A stretch of DNA of 64,000 nt from Pseudopedobacter sp044361595 (GCA_044361595.1 JBIKIN010000002.1:186001-250000); one strand, 5' to 3'. Shown: positions 25,480 through 35,201, counted from the stretch's first letter. Numbers and translations: made by a program. The notes: generated from the sequence alone by a model not told the origin.

Positions 25480-26322
25480 TTAATTAATTCTGTTTGTATA
25501 ATCTTTATACCTATTTTTTAATAAGTCTTTCATCCAAAAGTTTATTTCTCGTTGATTACTTAAAGGTTTGCATGAATAGGGCTCAACTGGCAAATAAAGT
25601 GGCGGCCCAAATTCAAGGCAGATATATAGACAATCAGCTTTTTTATTGATATGTTGAGAAACTATTTTATCCCACCAATTTAAAAAACAAGCTAAATGGT
25701 TTTGCCACTCGGGTGCTTTAGGATTGTTAACCTGAGGAGCTTGTTCATGACCAATTCTTGCATGAATATATCCAACAAAAGGAATGATTTCTGAAATAAT
25801 CTCTTCTTGATCTTGGAGTAAACTTTCTGAAACATTACACCAATGACTAAAATCAGCTGTTAAAACCAGGTTTGGAAACTGTTTTAAATAGGGTATTAAT
25901 GAAGATGTATGAAAAGAAAACCTTCCTCGATGTGTCTCATGAAATATAGGAATTCCTGTTTCTTTGGTAATTTCAAAAGACCGATCAATTAACTTTGAGT
26001 TTTCTTTAAAAGAGAAGTAATCTTTTCCCGTATGAGAGTTAATAAATAGTGGCTTAATTTGACAGATTCTTAAAAAATTAGCCTCAAATCGATTAAAATA
26101 TTGACTAAAACTCTCTTTTGCAGGAGGTAGCCATTGTTGTCCAATAATCACTAATTCATTTTTACTAATTTCTGCTTTTACTGTAGTTTGAAAATCTTCA
26201 TCGTATGGGAAATTAATCTCGGCTCCATCGTACCCATCTTCTCTAATTAAGGAAAAGAAGTCTTCTGCAGAAAGATGCTCGAACCCCCAGAATGGACAGA
26301 TAAACTTTATTTGCATAGACAA
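25480..26322 (-). CDS. Sugar phosphate isomerase/epimerase-like TIM-barrel protein
   Basis: A 280-residue protein of the xylose isomerase-like (AP endonuclease 2) TIM-barrel superfamily: YDGAEINFPYDED near residue 30, NSHTGKDYFSF, PIFHETHRGRFSFH near 131, LTADFSHWCNVSES near 157, VGYIHARIGHEQAPQ near 186 and CLEFGPPLYLP near 243. Glu, Asp, His and Glu at the ends of these strands are the metal-binding residues of the fold. It probably isomerises or epimerises a sugar or inositol-like compound in the cytoplasm. It is the first gene of the pair with PhyH; an AraC regulator starts 220 bp away on the other strand and probably controls them. Confidence 0.82.
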   Translation of the reverse strand: MSMQIKFICPFWGFEHLSAEDFFSLIREDGYDGAEINFPYDEDFQTTVKAEISKNELVIIGQQWLPPAKESFSQYFNRFEANFLRICQIKPLFINSHTGKDYFSFKENSKLIDRSFEITKETGIPIFHETHRGRFSFHTSSLIPYLKQFPNLVLTADFSHWCNVSESLLQDQEEIISEIIPFVGYIHARIGHEQAPQVNNPKAPEWQNHLACFLNWWDKIVSQHINKKADCLYICLEFGPPLYLPVEPYSCKPLSNQREINFWMKDLLKNRYKDYTNRIN

Positions 26323-26542
26323 TTGATAACAAGTTTAAATAATAGAAACTAAATGATTGTATAATGCAAAAAAGACAATTAAATAAGGAATAAAAAACGC
26401 ATAAATAACACAAAAAATAGACTATTTTGCTCTTTATAAAATTATTAATTATAAAAAAAATAATATAGCCTTTTAATTAGCCTCTTTTTTCTTCAAATAC
26501 ATAGAAAGAAATTAAAGACAAAACAATCAATACACATCAAAT

Positions 26543-27421
26543 ATGATTGGTAATGCAACTTTTGAATCCCTAGTACCCATAAATGAAAATTCTTTTCTTT
26601 TTAGGGAGTTTAGAGAAGTGAGCTTTTCTGCTCCTTATCATTTTCATCCTGAAATTGAGCTTACATTAATTTTAGAGGGAGAAGGAAACAGGTATGTAGG
26701 ATCATCCCATCTATCGCCATATAAGGCTGGAGATCTTGTTTTACTAGGTCCAAACCTACCTCATTGTTGGAAATCAGAAAACATCGTTGTTGGAAAAGTA
26801 AATGCTGTATCCTTAGTATTTCAATTCACAAAAGATTTTATGGGAAAAGATTTTTTTGAAAAAACCGAAATGACACCTATTAACCAGCTTTTAATGAGAA
26901 GTAGGCATGGTATTCAATTTACAGGTAAAACTGCAGTAAAGATTGCAGGTTTAGTAAAATCAACCGAGAAAGAAAATGAACCTTTTAAAAAATTGATTTT
27001 ACTTTTACAAATACTAAATCATCTGGCTAAATCAAACGAATACATCCTTCTTAATAACACCCTTGAATCTTCTGGATACCCTACAACCGATTACAAAAAG
27101 ATAAATGATGTAACAGCTTATATTGTTGATAATTTCAAAAAAGAAACCATTCTAAATGAAGCAGCAAAAATCGCAAATATGTCTGTAAGTGCCTTTTGTA
27201 GATATTATAAACGTATTACAAGAACAACTTTTATTGAAAGTGTGATACATTACAGAATAAATTATGCAGTACAATTATTAATTAATACAGAGAAACCCAT
27301 ACCTAACATTGGTTATGAAAGCGGATTCAAAGACCTCTCTCATTTCTATAGAGCGTTTAAAAAGCGAAAGTCTATAAGCCCCTTACAGTATAGAAAAAAG
27401 TTCAATTCTTATCAAGATTAA
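26543..27421 (+). CDS. AraC-family transcriptional regulator with cupin sensor domain
   Basis: A 292-residue regulator. The N-terminal cupin (about residues 20-90) shows PYHFHPEIELTLILEGEG, GDLVLLGPNLPHCW, where the His and Glu residues line a sugar pocket in relatives. The C-terminal two helix-turn-helix units of AraC are complete: ILNEAAKIANMSVSAFCRYY near 210 and IGYESGFKDLSHFYRAFKKR near 258, ending with SPLQYRKKF. It faces away from the isomerase/PhyH pair, typical of a local sugar-responsive activator. The inducer cannot be read out; a product of the surrounding polysaccharide locus is a reasonable guess. About 220 bp of AT-rich DNA separate the two starts. Confidence 0.92.
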   Translation: MIGNATFESLVPINENSFLFREFREVSFSAPYHFHPEIELTLILEGEGNRYVGSSHLSPYKAGDLVLLGPNLPHCWKSENIVVGKVNAVSLVFQFTKDFMGKDFFEKTEMTPINQLLMRSRHGIQFTGKTAVKIAGLVKSTEKENEPFKKLILLLQILNHLAKSNEYILLNNTLESSGYPTTDYKKINDVTAYIVDNFKKETILNEAAKIANMSVSAFCRYYKRITRTTFIESVIHYRINYAVQLLINTEKPIPNIGYESGFKDLSHFYRAFKKRKSISPLQYRKKFNSYQD

Positions 27422-27742
27422 AACCCGTAATAAAGTGATTTCTTTTTCTGCCTAAAAAAGTTATAAAATTTTGGATTAGTGTTTATTTAATATGTGAATT
27501 ACATTAAAAATTCAGGTTTTCTGTGTTCAGTTAATGAAATAAACTTATTCTAAGTTGTAGGATGTATAGATCAGAAGATTTTGCATACCCATTACAGGAA
27601 AATAAAACTACTAAAAACTTATAACAGGATTATGAGTAAATCTATAAACTTATTGCAGTTAATTTGGCTTGTAAATAATATTTTCTTGTTGTAAAACGAA
27701 ACCTTAAACAGTTCTTTATATTTAAGGTAAAAAGTTTATTTA
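27422..27742. other. AT-rich spacer, no gene seen
   Basis: I find no convincing open frame, RNA fold or repeat here. Two frames of about 20 codons (for example from ATG near 27561) have no support. The regulatory repeats of the next gene begin at 27743. Confidence 0.6.
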
Positions 27743-27783
27743 ATTGAAACAATATATCGCTGTTTTGATACTTAAAATAAGCC
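27743..27783 (+). promoter_or_regulatory. Direct-repeat operator candidate, first T9SS gene
   Basis: Two units 21 bp apart: ATTGAAACAATATATCGCTG (from 27743) and TTTGATACTTAAAATAAGCC (from 27764). The first 15 bases of the second unit are identical to the unit at 39252 in the hybrid-regulator promoter region. It lies about 90 bp before the start codon. Confidence 0.55.
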
Positions 27784-27855
27784 ATCTCCAAATACAAATC
27801 TCTTTCTTTATATCACCAAATTATATTAAATACCACCCATATTATTTTCACAAAC

Positions 27856-29493
27856 ATGAGTAGATTTTTGTTAGTTGTAACCCTGTTTTTAATGTCTATG
27901 CATTTAAAGGCACAGTTTGTACCCGGTAATCTAGCCGTTTTAAGGTACGGAGATGGTACAAGTGCGTTAACAAATCAAACCGTCCCTTTATACATTGATG
28001 AGTATAACTCAACAGGGACTTTGATTTCTACTTTAGAAATTCCAAAAATAACAGTAGGTAGTAATTATAGAATTGTAGGCTTACCAAAGTCTTCTGCAGT
28101 TGCTACCGGCTACACCACAGAAAATTCTATGACTTTATCCCAAGGTGGTGATTATCTAACAATTTTTGGGTACGATCAAAGTGTTGGATCTTCTTCATTA
28201 ACTGGCGTCGGGAGAGTAATTGGAAGAATTGATGCAGATAAAGTGATAAACGCTAGTACAAGAATTACCAGCTCTAGTACTCCAAGATCTGCATTATGCA
28301 ATAATGATGGTAACTCGTTTTTTTACAACATATCTAACGATGGAATCTCTAGAATTAATCTTGGCGCCAGCACTTCTATTGATATAGAAGCAGCAACAGC
28401 CACTGCATCTGTGAGGAATTTTCATATTTTTTGTCATGTTTTGTATGCTACTATAGGGTCGTCAAATATTAGACAGTTTGAACCTATACCTGCAACTGCA
28501 TCAACATCAACCAATATCAATTTACCGGGTTCTGCTAGTCAGGAAATGTTTATCCTAGACACAGATGGAGAAGGAAACCCAGATATTATTTATGTAGCAG
28601 ATGATGGAAACCCGAATACAGACGCCGCTAATGCTTCAATAAAAAAATACAAATTAATTTCTGGAGTATGGACAGCGCAAGGTACCATCAAAATTTCAGG
28701 TATTACAGATGGTTTAAAAAGTATTACCGGAAAAGCAACCGGAAATAATGTAGAGTTGTACGCTGTAACATGGGGTAATTTAGCAACTACACCAAATGTA
28801 AACTCAAAAATTTTAAAGATAACTGATGTAGGCGCTCTTAATTCAAACATCGCAACAATAACACCAGTAGTTTTAGCATCGGCATCAGCCAACACAAAAT
28901 TTCACTCCATAAAATTTACACCAGGTACAGATGTTACTCCCTATTATGTTTTACCTGTAAAATTAACTTCCTTTTCTGTTAAGGAAGCCCAAAATTATGC
29001 CCAACTGAAATGGGTTACCTCATCAGAGATTAACAGCTCTCATTTTGATGTTTTAAGGTCTCAAAACGGGATTGATTTTAATACCATTGGACAAATAAAA
29101 AGTGTTGGTAACAGTAATGCAATAAACACCTATTTTTTTAATGATAAACTACCTTTTACTGGCACAAATTACTATCAATTAAAGCAAGTTGATTTTGATG
29201 GAAAAGAAGAAAAGTCTAATGTGATTTATTTTAAAAAGAAAATAGACAACAGTAATTTAAATGCATATTTTATTAATGAAAATTTAAATATCGACATTTC
29301 AATAAACGATAAAAGCATAGGGAATATCAAACTTTATGATTTACAGGGAAACAAAATATTAGACACCACAAGTTACTTAAATGCTGGAGCAAACCATATT
29401 GTTTATCCTTTAAAATCTATTACTAAGGGAGTTTACGTCTTAAGTTTAGTGATCAATCAAGAATCAAAAACAATAAAAATTTTAAAATTTTAA
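27856..29493 (+). CDS. T9SS-secreted protein of unknown function, paralogue 1
   Basis: A 545-residue exported protein: signal peptide MSRFLLVVTLFLMSMHLKAQ, then about 350 residues of beta-rich sequence starting FVPGNLAVLRYGDG, with FILDTDGEGNPDIIYVAD and TKFHSIKFTPG, probably a beta-propeller. A beta-sandwich (VKLTSFSVKEAQNYAQLKW, SSHFDVLRSQNGIDFNTIG, YYQLKQVDFDG, residues 370-460) and a type IX secretion C-terminal domain (IKLYDLQGNKI, GVYVLSLVINQESKTIKIL) follow, so it reaches the surface or medium. No catalytic motif known to me is visible. It and the next gene are close paralogues, and a third is decayed at 24.45 kb. Likely a glycan-binding or cleaving protein of the locus. Confidence 0.8.
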   Translation: MSRFLLVVTLFLMSMHLKAQFVPGNLAVLRYGDGTSALTNQTVPLYIDEYNSTGTLISTLEIPKITVGSNYRIVGLPKSSAVATGYTTENSMTLSQGGDYLTIFGYDQSVGSSSLTGVGRVIGRIDADKVINASTRITSSSTPRSALCNNDGNSFFYNISNDGISRINLGASTSIDIEAATATASVRNFHIFCHVLYATIGSSNIRQFEPIPATASTSTNINLPGSASQEMFILDTDGEGNPDIIYVADDGNPNTDAANASIKKYKLISGVWTAQGTIKISGITDGLKSITGKATGNNVELYAVTWGNLATTPNVNSKILKITDVGALNSNIATITPVVLASASANTKFHSIKFTPGTDVTPYYVLPVKLTSFSVKEAQNYAQLKWVTSSEINSSHFDVLRSQNGIDFNTIGQIKSVGNSNAINTYFFNDKLPFTGTNYYQLKQVDFDGKEEKSNVIYFKKKIDNSNLNAYFINENLNIDISINDKSIGNIKLYDLQGNKILDTTSYLNAGANHIVYPLKSITKGVYVLSLVINQESKTIKILKF

Positions 29494-29666
29494 TGTCCTT
29501 TAATTAGGCTCAATAAATATTAAATTTTAAAATCTAAATTAAAATCTAAGAAAGTAATATATCGAGAGTATTAGTCTTAATTATGATATTTTAAGTATTA
29601 ATAATTTTTTACTTAAAACTTTAATTTGTATTAAATAAACCAATTTATAAACCAAAAATTAACAGT

Positions 29667-31310
29667 ATGAAAAAAGTTTTATTCTCTTTATTGGCCATAT
29701 TAATAGCCATTAATTCTTACGCACAATTTGTAGCAGGTAATTTGGCCGTTTTAAGATACGGTGATGGATCTGCCGCTTTATCAAACGGTATGGTCCCCAT
29801 GTTTTTAGATGAATATAATTCTTCGGGAGTTTTAGTATCTACTTTAGCTATACCAACTACAACAACTGCCCCTAATTTTAGAATGCTTACTAGCCCAAAA
29901 GCATCAACTGTTGCTACAGATCCTTACAGATTTAACAATGCCATGTCTTTATCTGCAAATGGTAATTTTATTAGTATAAGCGGTTATGATGCTGATCTTG
30001 CTACTACTACTGTTGTGGTACCAAAGGTTGTTGGTAGGATTGATAAAGATAAAAACATTAATACTGCTACAACCGTAAGCTATACCGCAGCTGATATAAG
30101 AGCAACTCAAATTTTAGATAATGGAAACTTCTTTTATGTGAATACTAACGGAGGTACTAACGCCGGCAACAATTATATTGGCTTAGGACAAGACATTGCT
30201 GCAGGTACTTTAATAGCAGCGGCCACTGCAAGAAATTATTTTGCTACCACAAATGCACTTTATTTTGGACCAGGTTCTAACAACATTAGATTTTGGTCTC
30301 CAATACCAACAACAGCAACTGCAGTATCAAATTTTGCAGTTACAGGATTAAATGACCCAACTAGTTTTATTGTTTTAGACACAAACAACGACGGAACAGT
30401 AGATATGTTTTACGCTTGCGATCAGGGAGCTTCAGGTACCGCTGGTGACTATTCTACTTATACGGTTAGAAAAATTCAATTAATAAGTGGGGTATGGACA
30501 GCTAAAGGCTCTGTCACTTTAGTAGGTGCTAGAAGTCTAACTGGGAGAATTGTAGGAGGTGATGTTGAATTATTTATTGCATCATGGGGGAATCCCGCTA
30601 CAGCAGTAGAATCTAAATTATTTAAATTGGTAGATGTTGCAGCAGCCTCATCAAGCATTACAGGTACAACACCTACGCTATTAGCAACCGCCCCAACAAA
30701 TACCAAATTTCATGGGGTAACATTTACACCCGGCACCAATACGAGTACCTATTTTAAGACTTTACCCGTAAAAATGAGCTCTTTAGGGATTAAAGACTTT
30801 ACTGGATACGCTCAAATAAATTGGACTACAGAATCTGAAACAAATAGCTCTCATTTTGATATTCTAAGATCAGGTAATGGAAAAGATTTCAATGTTTTAG
30901 GTACAGTTAAAAGTGCAGGCAACAGCAACTCACAAATTAAATACAATTTTGTAGATAAAAACCCATTAGCAGGAACCAGTTACTACCAACTTAAGCAAAT
31001 AGATTTAGATGGTAAATTTGAAGATTCAAAAATTTTATCTTTTAAATCATCTTTAAAAGACTCTAAACTAGAAGCCTTTTTTGATAAAGCGAACTCGCTT
31101 AATGTATCATTTTTTAGTGATGTTAAATCTTCAACCTCAATTGTATTATATGACACTAAAGGAAGTGCTATAACTAAGAGCGAAAATTTAGCGCAAGAAG
31201 GTCAAAATAATTTTGTTTTAAATGCTAATGAATTACAACAAGGTGTTTATATCTTAAAGGTTTACCAAAAAGGTTTAATAGCGACCACAAAACTGATAAA
31301 ATCTTTCTAG
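29667..31310 (+). CDS. T9SS-secreted protein of unknown function, paralogue 2
   Basis: A 547-residue paralogue of the preceding gene, similar along its whole length (FVAGNLAVLRYGDGSAALSN; FIVLDTNNDGTVDMFYACD; TKFHGVTFTPGTN). Signal peptide MKKVLFSLLAILIAINSYAQ; central sandwich with SSHFDILRSGNGKDFNVLG and YYQLKQIDLDGKF; C-terminal sorting domain with SIVLYDTKGSAI and GVYILKVYQKGLIATTKLI. The repeated Asp-rich DTNNDGTVD may bind calcium. Both intact genes have full signal and sorting sequences, so both are likely functional. It is followed by a terminator, separating it from the GH2 gene. Its own upstream region has only one weak operator-like unit (near 29582). Confidence 0.8.
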   Translation: MKKVLFSLLAILIAINSYAQFVAGNLAVLRYGDGSAALSNGMVPMFLDEYNSSGVLVSTLAIPTTTTAPNFRMLTSPKASTVATDPYRFNNAMSLSANGNFISISGYDADLATTTVVVPKVVGRIDKDKNINTATTVSYTAADIRATQILDNGNFFYVNTNGGTNAGNNYIGLGQDIAAGTLIAAATARNYFATTNALYFGPGSNNIRFWSPIPTTATAVSNFAVTGLNDPTSFIVLDTNNDGTVDMFYACDQGASGTAGDYSTYTVRKIQLISGVWTAKGSVTLVGARSLTGRIVGGDVELFIASWGNPATAVESKLFKLVDVAAASSSITGTTPTLLATAPTNTKFHGVTFTPGTNTSTYFKTLPVKMSSLGIKDFTGYAQINWTTESETNSSHFDILRSGNGKDFNVLGTVKSAGNSNSQIKYNFVDKNPLAGTSYYQLKQIDLDGKFEDSKILSFKSSLKDSKLEAFFDKANSLNVSFFSDVKSSTSIVLYDTKGSAITKSENLAQEGQNNFVLNANELQQGVYILKVYQKGLIATTKLIKSF

Positions 31311-31320
31311 AGCAGTTAAT

Positions 31321-31347
31321 AAAGCCGGTTTTTTAACCGGCTTTTTC
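31321..31347 (+). terminator. Intrinsic terminator after the T9SS pair
   Basis: AAAGCCGGTT and AACCGGCTTT form a 10-bp stem with a short T loop, followed by a T-run. Confidence 0.9.
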
Positions 31348-31428
31348 TCTTTTATAAGCTTACTATTTGTCCATAAATAAATACGCAAAAAATAAACTGT
31401 TTACTTAATCGTCTTATAAAAAATCTAA

Positions 31429-34137
31429 ATGATTGAATTAAAAACACAAGTGTTTCCTACAAAAAAAATAGGACTGGTTTTGTTAATGTTTTTTGTGATT
31501 TTATGCAAAAGCTATGCCCAAGAAACTGTAAAAACATCAATTAATAGCAACTGGCAATTTTATAAAGGAAAAGTAAATCCTAATGAATTAACAGTAACCA
31601 AATTAAACTGGGAAAATGTTAATATACCACATAGCTGGAACAAGGATGATGTAATGGATGATGAATACGGATATTACAGAGGCGAAGCTTGGTACAAGAA
31701 AAATTTATACATTAATGCTGATTGGAAAAATAAAACAGTAAATATACTATTTGAAGGAGCAAACCAAGTTTGTGAAGTATATATAAACAGTAAATATGTA
31801 GGAAAACATATTGGTGGCTATACTGCATTTAGTTTTGCTATTTCTAAATTTTTAAAATTTGACCAGCCAAATGAGGTTTTAATTAAGGTAGATAATAGTC
31901 ATAACGACGATATTCCGCCATTAAGCGCCGATTTCACTTTTTTTGGTGGCATTTATAGAGATGTTTTTCTAATAGCGTCCAATCAAGTCCACTTTGATCA
32001 AGATAATTATGCTTCGGCAGGAGTATTTGTAAAACCTACTAAGGTTAGTAATGCTTCGGCGGATTTAAATCTATTTGGAAAAATTGTTAACGATAGCCAG
32101 TTAGATTTTAATGGTAAACTCCAAACAGATTTATTAGACGCAGATGGGAAAATTATAAAATCTCAGAACATTCCTATTAAAATAAGTTCGAACTCTAAAA
32201 TAGATTTCAATCAGCTTATACAAAACATTAATAACCCTAAACTTTGGTCGCCAGATTTACCCTATTTATACCAAGTAGTTTGTAAATTAATAGAGCAAAG
32301 TAGCGGGAAAACTTTAGCAAAATTTTCAAGCTCGGTAGGGTTTAGGTATTTTAAATTTGACCCAAATTTGGGTTTCTTTCTTAATGGTAAACCACTAAAA
32401 CTTTTAGGTGCAAACAGACATCAAGATTATAAAGATTTAGCCAATGCCCTACCAGATGATTTGGCTCAAAAAGATATGGAGTTGATTAAGGAAATGGGTG
32501 GTAATTTTGTAAGAGTTGCCCATTATCCACAAGACCCAACAATTTTGGAAACTTGCGATAAGATTGGCCTATTGGCTATGGTAGAAACGCCACAAGTAAA
32601 TGCAATTACAGAAACCGAAGCTTTTGCCACTAACTCTTTAGTAATGCAAAAAGAAATGATTAGGCAAAATTTTAACCATCCTAGCGTTATTATTTGGGCT
32701 TATATGAACGAGGTTTTATTAAGGCCAAAGTTTGAAAAAGACTCTGAAAGGCAAGAAACGTATTTTAAAAATATTGCCGTATTGGCACAAAAATTAGAAG
32801 ATTTAACTAAGGCCGAGGATGATAGCCGTTATACCTTAATCCCAAACCACGGCGATTTTGAATTATATAACAGAGTAGGGCTAACTAAAATACCCATGCT
32901 GGTAGGCTGGAATTTATATTTTGGATGGTATAGTGGGGTATTTGCAGATTTAGAGACATTTTTGGCCAAACACCACCAACTATTACCAGATAAACCCATG
33001 ATTATTACAGAGTATGGTGCTGATGCCGACAGAAGGTTAAGAAGTGATAGACCCGTGAAATTTGATAAAACCATGGATTATGCCATCCAATATCACAAAC
33101 ATTACTTAAACGCTTTTCAAAAGCTGCCGTATGTAGCTGGTGCAACCATTTGGAATTTGGTAGAGTTTAGTTCGGCAAATAGAGAAGAAAGCTGGCCAAA
33201 CATGAATTATAAAGGGGTTATGTCTTGGGATAGAATACCTAAAGATGCTTATTATTTATACCAAGCAAAATTATTGTCTTACCCAGTTTTAAATATTGCA
33301 TCAAAAAGCTACAAGAATAGAACTGCAATTTTAAAACAAGATACAGATAGTACTTTTTTAGAAAAATTAGAAATATTTACCAATCAAGCCAAAGTTAAAC
33401 TTTTGGTAAATGGGCTTGAAATTGGCCAAAAAGAAACAGTAAACCACTCGGTAGTTTTTGAAATACCTTTTAAAAATGGTTTAAATACTATTGAAGCAAT
33501 TAGTGTTGAAAATTTAACTGTAAAAGATTTTCTTCAAATTAATTATCAGCTACTCTCGCCAAATTTAAAAAGCACAAAACACTCCTTTACACAAATAAAA
33601 ATGAATTTGGGAGATGATAGGGTTTTTTCTGATGATTTGTTAAATCAGAACTGGCTACCAGAAAAAGAGTACAATAATGGAGGTTGGGGCTTTATTGGAG
33701 GCGAGAAATATGTTATTCCGGGTAAGCAATTACTTCCTTATGGCTCTAACAAACTAATTATTGGCACAAATAACGATCCCGTTTATCAAACACAAAGACA
33801 AAACATAACTGGATTTAATTTTGATGTTTTAAATGGTAAGTATGAAGTTACGCTTCATTTTGCCGAAGTTGATTCTACCAATATTATTAAAGACCCAAAA
33901 AATGATTTGAAAGTTAAAAACAATTATTCTAGCTTAAAAGACAGATCTTTTAACGTATACCTAAATAACAACTTGATTTTACAAAATTTAGGTACTCAAA
34001 GCTATTTAAAACCAGAAACGGCAGTATCATTTAAAAGTATAGTAGATGTAACTGACGAAAAAGGAATAAAAATAAAATTTGAGGCCATTACAGGTAAAAC
34101 CATACTCAATGCAATAGAGCTTAAACGAATTTATTAA
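31429..34137 (+). CDS. Glycoside hydrolase family 2 with C-terminal malectin domain
   Basis: A 902-residue exported enzyme (N-terminal hydrophobic segment, cleavage after KSYAQ). The GH2 order is present: sugar-binding domain (NWENVNIPHSWNKDD, GYYRGEAWYKKNLY), Ig-like domain, TIM barrel with LLGANRHQDYKDL, HPSVIIWAYMNEVLL (acid/base Glu near 428) and MIITEYGADADRR (nucleophile Glu near 527). From about 720 a malectin-like domain follows (NNGGWGFIGGEKY, YEVTLHFAEVDS). Substrate could be beta-galactoside or beta-glucuronide: NYKGVMSWDRIPK after the barrel resembles the N-x-K-G loop that holds the uronate carboxylate in glucuronidases, but many galactosidases have N-D-K-G there. The uronate lyases nearby favour the second slightly. 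Confidence 0.88.
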   Translation: MIELKTQVFPTKKIGLVLLMFFVILCKSYAQETVKTSINSNWQFYKGKVNPNELTVTKLNWENVNIPHSWNKDDVMDDEYGYYRGEAWYKKNLYINADWKNKTVNILFEGANQVCEVYINSKYVGKHIGGYTAFSFAISKFLKFDQPNEVLIKVDNSHNDDIPPLSADFTFFGGIYRDVFLIASNQVHFDQDNYASAGVFVKPTKVSNASADLNLFGKIVNDSQLDFNGKLQTDLLDADGKIIKSQNIPIKISSNSKIDFNQLIQNINNPKLWSPDLPYLYQVVCKLIEQSSGKTLAKFSSSVGFRYFKFDPNLGFFLNGKPLKLLGANRHQDYKDLANALPDDLAQKDMELIKEMGGNFVRVAHYPQDPTILETCDKIGLLAMVETPQVNAITETEAFATNSLVMQKEMIRQNFNHPSVIIWAYMNEVLLRPKFEKDSERQETYFKNIAVLAQKLEDLTKAEDDSRYTLIPNHGDFELYNRVGLTKIPMLVGWNLYFGWYSGVFADLETFLAKHHQLLPDKPMIITEYGADADRRLRSDRPVKFDKTMDYAIQYHKHYLNAFQKLPYVAGATIWNLVEFSSANREESWPNMNYKGVMSWDRIPKDAYYLYQAKLLSYPVLNIASKSYKNRTAILKQDTDSTFLEKLEIFTNQAKVKLLVNGLEIGQKETVNHSVVFEIPFKNGLNTIEAISVENLTVKDFLQINYQLLSPNLKSTKHSFTQIKMNLGDDRVFSDDLLNQNWLPEKEYNNGGWGFIGGEKYVIPGKQLLPYGSNKLIIGTNNDPVYQTQRQNITGFNFDVLNGKYEVTLHFAEVDSTNIIKDPKNDLKVKNNYSSLKDRSFNVYLNNNLILQNLGTQSYLKPETAVSFKSIVDVTDEKGIKIKFEAITGKTILNAIELKRIY

Positions 34138-34143
34138 ATAGAA

Positions 34144-35127
34144 ATGAAGATACAAAACACCCACTATACCCTGTTAGTGTTATTTTTTTTAACATTTGTA
34201 AAATTACCTGCTGATGCACAAATAAAGCCCGAAATGTATTTTACCGATAATTCATCGGGGTTACCAATTGCTAAAGATCCAAAAATTGTATCTTTTAAAG
34301 GCAGTTATTGGATGTATTATTCTATACCCGGCCAGAACAACAATGGATGGCATATTGGTATAGCAAAAAGTACAAATTTAACCCAATGGGATAAAGTAGG
34401 AGAATTAAACCCAGCCGCAGTTTACGAAGTTAACGGTTTGTGTGCCCCAGGAGCTTTTGTTAAAGGAGACACTTTACATCTTTTTTATCAAACTTATGGT
34501 AACAAAAAAAAGGATGCCATTTGCCACGCTTGGACTACCAACGGAATTGATTTTAAAAGAGATGCTAGCAACCCAATATTTAACCCAACGGGAGATTGGA
34601 CTTGTGGTAGAGCAATTGATGCAGAAGTAGTAGTATTTGATAATAAGTATCTATTATTTTTTGCAACAAGAGACACCTCTTTTACTATACAAAAGCAGGG
34701 TGTTGCTTACGCAGATTTAAGTTCAAATTTTTCTAAAAATGATTGGAAACAAATAGGGAATGAATCCATTATGACGCCATTTTTAGATTGGGAAAAAAAG
34801 TGTGTAGAAGGTGCATCTTGTATTAAAAAAGGGAAATATTTGTATATGTTCTATGCAGGCGGATACAATAATGAGCCACAACAAATAGGCATTGCAAGAA
34901 GTAAAGATGGTATAAATTGGAAAAGAAAATCAAAAAAACCTTTTTTAACAAATGGTTTATCAGGCAGCTGGAATGAATCAGAATCAGGCCATCCAGATGT
35001 ATTTAAAGATAATGATGGGAAGCACTGGTTATTTTTCCAAGGAAACAATACCGCCGATGGAAAATCTTGGTATTTATCTAAAATAGAACTTAAATGGGAT
35101 AATAATAATTGGCCCACAATAAAATAA
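34144..35127 (+). CDS. GH43-like five-bladed propeller glycosidase
   Basis: A 327-residue exported protein (signal peptide to PADAQ). Repeated blade motifs are visible: AKDPKIVSFKGSYWMYYS near residue 41, LCAPGAFVKGDTLHLFYQTY near 100, AIDAEVVVFDNKYLLFFAT near 158, VEGASCIKKGKYLYMFYAGG near 220 and SGHPDVFKDNDGKHWLFFQG near 282. The early Asp (KDPKI), the Asp of IDAEV and the Glu of VEGAS are placed like the base, pKa modulator and acid of clan GH-F/J enzymes. An arabinosidase, xylosidase or galactosidase role is possible. It follows the GH2 gene by 6 bp, so the two are co-expressed. Confidence 0.7.
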   Translation: MKIQNTHYTLLVLFFLTFVKLPADAQIKPEMYFTDNSSGLPIAKDPKIVSFKGSYWMYYSIPGQNNNGWHIGIAKSTNLTQWDKVGELNPAAVYEVNGLCAPGAFVKGDTLHLFYQTYGNKKKDAICHAWTTNGIDFKRDASNPIFNPTGDWTCGRAIDAEVVVFDNKYLLFFATRDTSFTIQKQGVAYADLSSNFSKNDWKQIGNESIMTPFLDWEKKCVEGASCIKKGKYLYMFYAGGYNNEPQQIGIARSKDGINWKRKSKKPFLTNGLSGSWNESESGHPDVFKDNDGKHWLFFQGNNTADGKSWYLSKIELKWDNNNWPTIK

Positions 35128-35172
35128 AATATAAGCGAGAGTTTGCTAAAAGTAACCTCTCGCTTATATTTT
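35126..35172. terminator. Bidirectional terminator between GH43-like gene and regulator
   Basis: A perfect 16-bp stem: AAAATATAAGCGAGAG (35126-35141) with CTCTCGCTTATATTTT (35157-35172). It lies between convergent genes and has A/T runs on both sides. Confidence 0.85.
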
Positions 35173-35201
35173 CATAATTTTATTAACTACCTTCTTTAAA
35201 C

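Noticed and set aside
27561..27680. Two frames of about 20 codons in the spacer before the first T9SS gene.
   Set aside because: Too short, without domain, and no sign of selection or a ribosome signal.
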